Shown one piece after another: positions 56,924 to 64,000 of a stretch of 64,000 nt of DNA (positions within the stretch are counted from its first letter, which is position 1; the number at the start of each line of letters is the position of its first letter). Source of the DNA: Rhizopus arrhizus. Its lineage: Eukaryota; Mucoromycota; Mucoromycetes; Mucorales; Rhizopodaceae. The stretch spans positions 744,001 to 808,000 of the forward strand of contig JAKZZE010000012.1 of assembly GCA_024220505.1 (NCBI GenBank), in the 5' to 3' direction. Under the pieces are notes generated by a model. The model made no database searches. It saw only the letters and a list, made by a program, of their open reading frames with translations, and had not been told where the DNA came from. The translations under genes were made by a program, and so were the position numbers.

Positions 56924-58163
56924 ATGATGTTTAATACAATTTATCGCTTAAGGTTAGAAGAAAGAAATAATATGAATAATAAGTCACTCAAGCACATATT
57001 TTTTATAATTAGAATATCAATCAAGGATAATTCTCGGTCATTTCCTATTCATTTATATACATTAAAAGATAAAGAGCCTTCATTTAATGACCTTGTGAAG
57101 AAAATACAGCGTATTGCTCAAGTAATATAATAACAACACTTTATAAACATGTTTTGCTTATTGTTTCTTAGGACATTAATTTAGATGACTATCAACTTAT
57201 TATGGATAATAGCATAATTGTCTGTGATAATACAACTTTACGAAACGCATTGAAAAATTCATCTGATCAGCAAACATTAAGCATTACGCTTTGTCATAAA
57301 TCTAATGAATATGTGATAAACAGTCCAGGTAATATAATATAAACTTATTGTGTTATAGCACCTTATTTAACTAAACAATTCTTTCTCTCCTCTTTTCATT
57401 TTTTTTTTCTCCTTCTTTAGTAAACATGCCTCATAAAACAGTAGAACAAGTACCAGTGATAAAACCGACTGTACTTCGATGGACACCCACATTATTCCCT
57501 ACAAACATTTCTAATGTAAGACAAAGCACCGATGACGATTACCGAGAAGATCGCAAAGATTCTGGTATTTCGATAGACAAACCACTTCGCAAAAAACAAC
57601 GAGTTATGTCTGCAGACCATCCACGAAAACTTCCAGAACCATCAAGCACCTCCCCTTTACTCTTACCGAGTCGAAAGAATAGCCATGTATTCATTGACAC
57701 TTACAGTTTACATCCACTTGATCTCAAACGAAGACCATCCACTGCACCTTCCTCACCTCCTCTTTCACCTTTTACCTTGCCTGCTATCAAACCACATTTT
57801 GATCAAAATCATCAGCATCATCAATTGGCGCCCATCATTCAACACCGAGCCTCTTTTAACGAAATCATCTTACGAAAGGAACAACCCAAACCAGCCAAAC
57901 GCACTCGACATTCAACATCTTCAATTCATACATCCTCTGGACTCTTTTTATGTGAACATGTCTTGGAAAAGGGTAAATTGTGTGGACAAACATTTCGAAG
58001 GTCCTATGATTTGTCTCGTCATCAAACTATTCATTTAGAAAATCGGCCGTTTTGTTACTGTGATGTATGTGGCAAAAAGTTTACAAGAATGGATGCACTA
58101 CGAAGACATGAGCGAGTTCAGGGCCACTCAACAAAGCAGCAGCAACAACGCGCTAAAGTGTAA
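56924..58163 (+). CDS. two-finger C2H2 zinc-finger protein, putative transcription factor
   Basis: Three exons (56924-57121, 57172-57328, 57421-58163) give 365 residues. The C-terminal 75 residues hold two adjacent C2H2 fingers: CEHVLEKGKLCGQTF with SYDLSRHQTIH, and CDVCGKKFTRMDALRRHERV with QGH. The first finger has an enlarged Cys-Cys spacing (C-x9-C), like fingers in several fungal regulators. The second, with RMDALRRH, is a standard DNA-contacting finger. The N-terminal 115 residues form a compact, non-repetitive region (RISIKDNSRSFPIHLYTLKD, FNDLVKKIQRIAQDINLDDY) resembling a ubiquitin-like or PB1-like fold, which is a guess. The middle is Pro/Ser-rich with a basic patch (LRKKQR). A gene identity beyond class cannot be given. 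Confidence 0.82.
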
Positions 58164-58328
58164 TATGAGGCACACACACATTTTAATATCTTTACTTCTC
58201 CTTAAAAAACATTATTAATAGTAATTTTAATAAATATTGCTATATTCTCCTATTGTTGAAACATGTTTATTTTCTACAATGTGCCTGTATTACTTTCTCC
58301 CTTTTAATCCCCCCTTAATTTTTAATTC

Positions 58329-58359
<31 letters not shown>

Positions 58360-59251
58360 CACAAAAGACCAAGTATATTTTTAATTTCCTTTTTTTCTCT
58401 TTCTTTTCTGTTTTTGCATGGATTAACTTTGAGGAGAAAAAACATTACTTTAATAAGCCAATGATAAGAAAAAAAGAATTTGAAAGAATAGAACAATCGA
58501 ACATTACTTTGATGTGATATAATGCGTTTTCCACTGGTATTCCTTTTATATTACATGTTGAATGTTCTATCCTGTGAATGTTTCTTCAGCTCTGAAGCTG
58601 AGTTTGTTTAGTGCACGTTTTGCACAAGTTTTAGCGGAGTATATATTTCCACGGTTTCCTAAAACCATTTAGGGGCCCATCTTTCAAGCTTACATAAATT
58701 AAATGATTTCTTACTGTTAATTTGAAGTAAGATATTTAAACTTTCAAAAGAGTTCCTGGCCTCATCAACAACAGCCTTCATATCTTTATCTGAGCGTGCT
58801 TTGTAGTCAAACCAAGATCATCTTTCGTGTTTTCAAACGCGCCTGTGTCCTTTCACTGAAAATCTTCTTAACTCAGTTTTTCTCAATTGAACCAAAAAGG
58901 TTTAACAACAACAATAAAAAAAAAAATAAAAAAAATAAAATAAAAAACTATCTGTAATCTCAGTCAATTTGCTTGGCTACAAAAAAAGAAAAAAAAAGAT
59001 TTAAATAAATCATTTCATCCTATGTCACACACAACATGAAACATGAAAGATGAAAAGACCAAGAGATACTCTAGTTTGATCAATGTATCAATTTCCGCCA
59101 ATAAAATACATGACCAAAAAAAGTAACACCAAACATTATTGTTTTCTTGTGATGGTGGCGCAAAAAGGAAAAAAAAAAAAATAATAATAATTTTCTCCTT
59201 CTTCTTTTTGTCTTACTTTTTTTTTTTTTTTTTAAAAAAAAGAAAAACATA
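58164..59251. other. spacer with T run and one relic
   Basis: A 30-base T run lies at 58330-58359. A protein-like relic at 58659-58811 (minus) is listed separately. The region from 58900 to 59250 is A/T homopolymer-rich and would carry the BUD6 promoter. Confidence 0.55.
58659..58811 (-). pseudogene. unclassified protein-like relic
   Basis: The minus strand is open for about 50 codons: FDYKARSDKDMKAVVDEARN, SFESLNILLQINSKKSFNLC and KLERWAPKWF then TAG. Composition is that of a helical protein. Upstream frames are broken. The family is not recognised; a mobile-element protein is possible. Confidence 0.3.
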
Positions 59252-61932
59252 ATGAATAGAGTTAGCAGTACAAGTAGTGGCATGGTACAAAAAGAAAGAG
59301 AAAGAAAAAGGTTTCTTATTTACTCTCTTTTATTGTAGTCGGGTGAAATTGAACAAGTTGTAACTAAATTACTTCGAACAACAAAGGCTTTATTAGAAGC
59401 TTTGACTCAGTGGTCTAATATGCGTGCTTCTAATTCAGAAATTTTTGAGATTCATGACACACTTGAAAAACAATTCTTTTTAGTATCTCAAGCGTTTGAA
59501 GAAGCCAATATTTCGATGAGGTAAAAAAGAAGAGATAAGTAAAAGGCATACAAGTCTCCTTAATTATTTAATGTATTATTTAGTGACTTACAGTGGATTC
59601 CAAGACAACTAAGAGACTCTGTGTCTATTGCCATGATGGAACAGCCTTCTCCAGCAGCTTTGGACCAATATTTACCTCGTATCAGAGAAGTCATCGTTCA
59701 CTTGCTTCATGGACTCAAAGGAAAACAAGCGCAGCTGCGAGAAAAAGAGAGAGAATCACGTGCATCCATTCGCTCCAACAGCAGCAGTGATTCATGGAAC
59801 CGAGAAGTCCCGTTAGCAGCACTGAACCGAGGTAGCAGTACAAGTAGCAGCAGCTCACATCGTATGATGATGTATCCCAGTAATTCACCCCCTCTACCTC
59901 CCATCTCCTCACCACGCATGAATGCCGACTATGAAGGCTGGTCAGGTGGTATGCCTCGTCCCTCGATACCCACAAATGATCTCTCCTCTAGACTCATGCG
60001 ACCCTATTCACCTCCTCCACCCGTACACGGTTCACCCATGATACCTTTACCTACACGATCTACTTCATCTACCAGAGGACATAGTATTCCTACCCCACCA
60101 CCACCTCCTCCACCTGTTCTAGCCGCACCACAGCCCCAACAACCCGTCCAACAGGCTTTTGATGAAAGTGACCCTAATACAGCCAGTGCTTTAGCTGCCT
60201 TGAAGCGTCAAGAGAACCTTGCACGAAGATCATCTGTTCGTCGTGCGTCCATGTACAGAGGTGGTAATGGTGATTTTACAAGAACACAGGATGCACCTCC
60301 AGTCCCTTCTTTACCCAAAAGCCAATTGGCACGTACAGTCACAGAAGAAGTAGAAGAGGAAGAGGAAGAACAGCCGGAGCAGACAGAGAAAGAGCAAAAG
60401 GAGCAAGGGCTCACACTGTTTCTTCAGATCGGTAAACAGGTGAAAAAGACAGTCTATCAGGGTGAATTGAGTATTCCTGCTATAAACATGTTATTTGTTG
60501 AAAAATTCAATTATACTTCACGACAAAACGATTTCCCCAATGTGTATATTCGTGACCCAGTGATTGGCGTGTCGTATGAATTGACGGATCTGAGTGAAGT
60601 CAAGAATAAATCAGTCTTATCTTTGAATATTGACGGTAATAGAGAATAGGGCAAATGATGGTCAGTTTATTAACTGTGTATTATGTAGAACAAGAAGAGC
60701 AAAGAAAAAGCCATAAAGAGTTTATTTCGGAACTATCCACTTCATTCCACAAAGAACTGAAAGAAACAAGCCAATTATTTACAGAGCAAATAGAACAAGT
60801 CAAGAAACAACTCGAGTCCTCCAATGAATCCATCATTCAGCAAATCACCCATCAGATATTAACCGAATTCAATAGACAACCCAAAAAGAAGGAAGAGGAG
60901 GAAGAGGAGTCTGAAGGACAGCCAGGAGCTGAAAGACAAGAAGTAGGAAAAGAGGAAGAAAAGAAGGAAGAGATAGCGGCACAAAGAGTAGTTGATCAAG
61001 AACAAATCCAAAAGCAATTTGAAGAAATAGAAAGTTTGAGGCGCGACATTGCTATTTTACGTCAATTGGATCGTGAATCAAAGGAAGAAACCAGCAAGAT
61101 GATTTTAGAGATGAAAGAAAAAGCAGCTGCTGTCATTCAAGCCAATACAGAAAAGGACATTACAACTTCGACAGCACGATCGAATTTGGAAGAAGGCAAA
61201 AAGAGTCTTTTGGAAAAATCAGAAAAAATTACGAGTCGATTAGAGGAATTACAAGACACGATTGATCAGCTCAAGTTGGATGTAACTCAACGTAAATGTC
61301 GACCTTCAGAAATACAGATGACACACTGTGCAAAGGAACGTAAAGAATTGGAAAATAGTATTGAAGAATTTGGTACGTTTATTGGTCAAGTGAAACCCAA
61401 GTGGAAGAAGACATGGGAACATGAGTTACAGACGATTGTGAAAGAGCAGCAGACACTCAAGGACCAAGAATATTTATTGACGGATATTAAAGATGATTTA
61501 GAAGCACTTTCTGAAGTATTTGAACAGTTGGAAAAGATTTATGCTTATCAAGTCAGTGCTAAACCAGTCATACGTGAATTCAGAGTGGTACCTGCAGAGG
61601 AAGGATTTGAAGGAATGTCGAGTGTATTGAAGCAGGTAGCGACGATTGATGTAGATCACGAACGTCGTTTACGTGCAATGGAACAAGCAGATAAAATGAG
61701 ACAACGAGAGTTAGCCAATCGTACAGATGATTTCGAAAAGGAATTAGTTAGCTTTGTAGACACCAAGAAATTAAAAAAGACAGGAGGAGCCTTGGAGATT
61801 GATCGTTTACGTAAACAAAAAGATGAAGAGATGATCAAGCAAATGTATGCTGCCAAGACAAAAGAACCAGAACAATCACAAGAAACAATAGAAGCGGAGA
61901 CAAAAGAAAATGAAGAACAGAATGAATCATAA
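59252..61932 (+). CDS. BUD6: Bud6/Aip3 actin- and formin-interacting polarity protein
   Basis: Four exons (59252-59284, 59339-59520, 59584-60635, 60689-61932) give 836 residues. Bud6 binds actin monomers and formins to stimulate actin-cable assembly at growing tips. The N terminus has the Aip3 start region (IEQVVTKLLRTTKALLEALT, SDLQWIPRQLRDSVSIAM). A Ser/Pro-rich linker with a proline tract (TPPPPPPPVLAAPQ) follows. The conserved Bud6 domain begins at about residue 340: LFLQIGKQVKKTVYQGELSI, DFPNVYIRDPVIGVSYELTD and LSEVKNKSVLSLNI. The intron at 60636-60688 splits this block, and splicing restores LNIDEQEEQRK. The rest is long coiled coil with an acidic insert (EEEEEESEG) and the conserved core ending AKPVIREFRVVP. 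Filamentous tip growth fits this role. Confidence 0.93.
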
Positions 61933-62115
61933 AAATGCGAAAAATAAATCGGTGGACTGTGCGTTGACTTTATTGGTTATTTAAAATGGACAAAAATGGT
62001 AAAACCCTTTTCATGTCTGGTTTTTTTTTTTTTTTTTTTCTTTATTGTGTATAAACCCGAGAAATATCTTGACTCTTCTTTTTCTTTTTTCTTTTTTTTT
62101 TTTCTACATACAACA
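61933..62115. other. 183-bp spacer with T runs
   Basis: Short space between tandem genes containing two T runs (about 62021-62039 and 62092-62104) that lie just upstream of the next ATG, probably promoter elements or 5' leader. Confidence 0.5.
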
Positions 62116-62709
62116 ATGTCTTCACTACAATTACCATCATTTATCTACGATAACAATAAATCAAAGAAAAAGTTGCCTGAAAATAGACCCGAATTACAAC
62201 GCACCGCGAGTAGTGGCACGTTGTCCAAAGTAAAACGGTTTGGCTCTAAATTGATTAGAAGTAAAACACAAAGGGATGGTTCTCGTAAGCCTCCTTCACT
62301 TGATTTCAAAAAAGATACCAGAAACAGTCAATCTTCACTGACTGCATCATCCACCACATCATCTTTAGAAGAACACGTCAAGACACCAACAACGGCCGAT
62401 TATGACAAAGAAACATTCAATTTAGATCATCCCAAGCAGACAATAACTATAGAAGAACAAATAAAACAAGAAAAGGAGGGAAAAGAAAAGGAGCCGATGA
62501 AGAAGGAGGAAGATGAAGAAGAGGAGAAGAGAGAAGAGATGATGGAAGAAGAAATGGATGAAAGCAAATTATCCGAGCTAGCGTTGATTCGGCACCACTT
62601 GAACATTGCACTAAAGCAAGCGGATGAAGAGATTGAAGATGAATTAAAAGCAAATCGTGAAAATATGCTAAACACATTAAACACATTTCCTAAAATATCC
62701 TTTCAATAA
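62116..62709 (+). CDS. small charged protein of unknown function
   Basis: One exon of 197 residues, starting at an ATG in good context (ACAACAATG). Longer in-frame openings upstream run through poly-T and are rejected. The N-terminal half is basic and Ser-rich (KVKRFGSKLIRSKTQRDGSR), with LQRTASSGTL looking like a phosphorylation site. The second half is a strongly acidic/basic stretch (KEEDEEEEKREEMMEEEMDE) ending in a helix (LSELALIRHHLNIALKQADE). No domain is recognised. It may be a cytoskeletal or signalling adaptor. Its stop lies four bases from the stop of the convergent transporter gene. Confidence 0.6.
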   Translation: MSSLQLPSFIYDNNKSKKKLPENRPELQRTASSGTLSKVKRFGSKLIRSKTQRDGSRKPPSLDFKKDTRNSQSSLTASSTTSSLEEHVKTPTTADYDKETFNLDHPKQTITIEEQIKQEKEGKEKEPMKKEEDEEEEKREEMMEEEMDESKLSELALIRHHLNIALKQADEEIEDELKANRENMLNTLNTFPKISFQ

Positions 62710-62713
62710 ATTA

Positions 62714-63852
62714 TTATAAAGCTTTATTGATATTATTTGACACTGGCAAAAGTTCCTTTTCATTCATCTCGTTCTCTCCACTGTCTATCTCTTGCTTAGC
62801 CTTTTGATACATGTACAAACCCAGAAAGGTTAACAGGATACCTAAACTCTGATATACACTCACAGACTGTCCAAACCAAATGATACTCATCACAATCACA
62901 AATATACGCTTTACCAAAGAGGCAATCGAGTAAGTAACGGGTGATGATAGACTGAGGGTGGTGAAAGCAAACCAATTCTGTGCAAAATGGGTTGTACCAT
63001 TTAATAAGAAATAACCCACAAGTGAACTATTTAAATGATTATTCTTTGTGATAAGTTGAAGACCATCCGAATAGAACCAAAGAGGGATCATAAAAGTAAA
63101 AGAGATGAAGGAGGAATAAAACATCATGTTCATCTTGTCTAGTTTGTTTGGATTGTGATCACCCATCTTACTCTCTTTAAATAATAGTTTTTTGCTAAAT
63201 ATATTTTGCATCACAAATATCAAACAGGACGCAAGTGCACAAGAAAGTCCAATAATATTTTTGGAAAATGTAAATGAACAGGCCAAGATAACACCACACA
63301 TCAATGGTATCAATGCTGTATAAACTCGAGACGTATATCGAACTTTGAAAATAAATCTATAAAATAATACAGTGAAAAGCGGAGCCAGCGCCTTTAAAAA
63401 AGTCAACCACCATCTTTTCCCTTTTTTTTTTTTTTTTTTTTTTCTTCTTTTACCTTGATTGTGTGAACTAAACTCACTGGGATTTTACTGATGGATAGAC
63501 TAGAAAAGACATGTCCGACGATCATAAACATGGATAATGGAACGATGGTTTGAATAATTTGCTTTGTTGGCTTCTTGATATTCGTCGACTTGAATATATT
63601 TTCCATAATAAGGCACCAGCATGCAACCAACAGAAATTGAACAAAGGTCAGTGTGACTGGATACTTGAATGAATTCATAATGTGTTTTCCTGTATTGCTC
63701 GATAAAGAGGAACATAGATACCACATAAAGCAGCATGCCATAAATTCACCATTCTCTGATAATGTCAATCTATTCCTGTTCAAATAAGATGTCTTGTTTA
63801 ACCATTTTGATCTTGGTTTTTCATCTTTTTCATTTAATAAAATGGCTGGCAT
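62714..63852 (-). CDS. triose-phosphate/nucleotide-sugar translocator family protein (SLY41/SLC35E-like)
   Basis: Two exons (63852-63454, 63391-62714; 62-bp intron) give 358 residues. About ten membrane segments are visible. The TPT family signature is present: the Lys-containing ISKIPVSLVHTIK at the exon end joined to ALAPLFTVLFYRF, and later SSPVTYSIASLVKRIFVIVM with the conserved K-R pair. Family members move phosphorylated C3 compounds or nucleotide sugars across plastid, Golgi or ER membranes; in fungi the Golgi/ER is likely. The second half ends with IWFGQSVSVYQSLGILLTFL and GLYMYQKAK, then an acidic tail. The intron carries a 22-base A run on the sense strand, which may affect splicing. 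Substrate is not known. Confidence 0.88.
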
Positions 63853-64000
63853 GATGTTTATATATAAAATGTTGGCAAGGCTGTTATTTACAAAAATAGA
63901 CTTTTTGAATAAAATAAGTAAATCTGTTGCGAGTAGATGATGTCAGCTATTATGTAATCTCACCCGCACTCTATCAATTTGTTTTAAAATAAAAAATAAA
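63853..64000. other. window edge, upstream of the translocator gene
   Basis: 148 bp of AT-rich sequence that would be promoter of the minus-strand translocator gene. Nothing else is seen. Confidence 0.5.

Noticed and set aside
61996..62115. N-terminal extension of the small charged protein through poly-T
   Set aside because: It would encode runs of Phe from T tracts; the ATG at 62116 has good context and starts the natural sequence.

Overview
This 64 kb window reads as nuclear DNA of an early-diverging fungus, most likely Mucorales (Mucoromycota). The genome is AT-rich. Introns are very short (43-129 bp) with clean GT..AG ends. Homopolymer A/T runs of 25-40 bases are frequent. Spaces between genes hold decayed transposons of types common in Mucorales: a LINE, DDE_3/Tc1-like transposases, and TnpB-like genes that fit the Fanzor family. 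The gene set itself (Sel1-repeat protein, Bud6, a fungal-specific transcription factor, LysM secreted protein, cofactor-independent phosphoglycerate mutase) is fungal. The assignment to Mucorales is inference.

Layout. 0-6.5 kb: 5'-truncated LINE, intact seven-exon STK16/Env7-like kinase, DDE transposase whose two halves lie in opposite orientation, and a broken TnpB/Fanzor-like gene. 6.8-8.3 kb: TPX2-motif protein (minus). 8.3-13.1 kb: almost empty. 13.1-14.5 kb: secreted LysM protein. 17.0-22.6 kb: EamA-type transporter, mitochondrial seryl-tRNA synthetase and a fungal-specific transcription factor without a zinc cluster. 22.6-30.3 kb: transposon graveyard with a 26-bp perfect inverted repeat, a tRNA-like relic, a TnpB-like zinc-ribbon relic and a DDE_3 relic. 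30.4-32.0 kb: phosphoglycerate mutase. 32.4-33.2 kb: unclassified pseudogene. 33.5-44.4 kb: Ser-rich orphan with a His/Cys tail, NUDIX protein (probably mitoribosomal mL46), mucin-like wall sensor and a 1,641-residue Sel1-repeat protein. 44.4-49.6 kb: second TnpB/Fanzor-like pseudogene. 49.6-52.3 kb: NOP56 and ribosomal protein uL11 in tandem. 54.3-55.5 kb: fusion of one allantoicase repeat with ureidoglycolate lyase. 56.9-64 kb: C2H2 factor, Bud6, a small basic/acidic protein, and a triose-phosphate/nucleotide-sugar type transporter.

Functional themes. NOP56 and uL11 both serve ribosome production. The allantoicase/lyase fusion would carry out the last two steps of allantoin breakdown in one chain. 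Bud6, the TPX2-motif protein and the mucin-like sensor belong to cytoskeleton and cell-wall biology. The fusion enzyme and the TnpB/Fanzor-like remnants, two of which carry a TGA at the same codon, are the most interesting items. All exon models were made by hand from splice signals and frame continuity; no searches were run.
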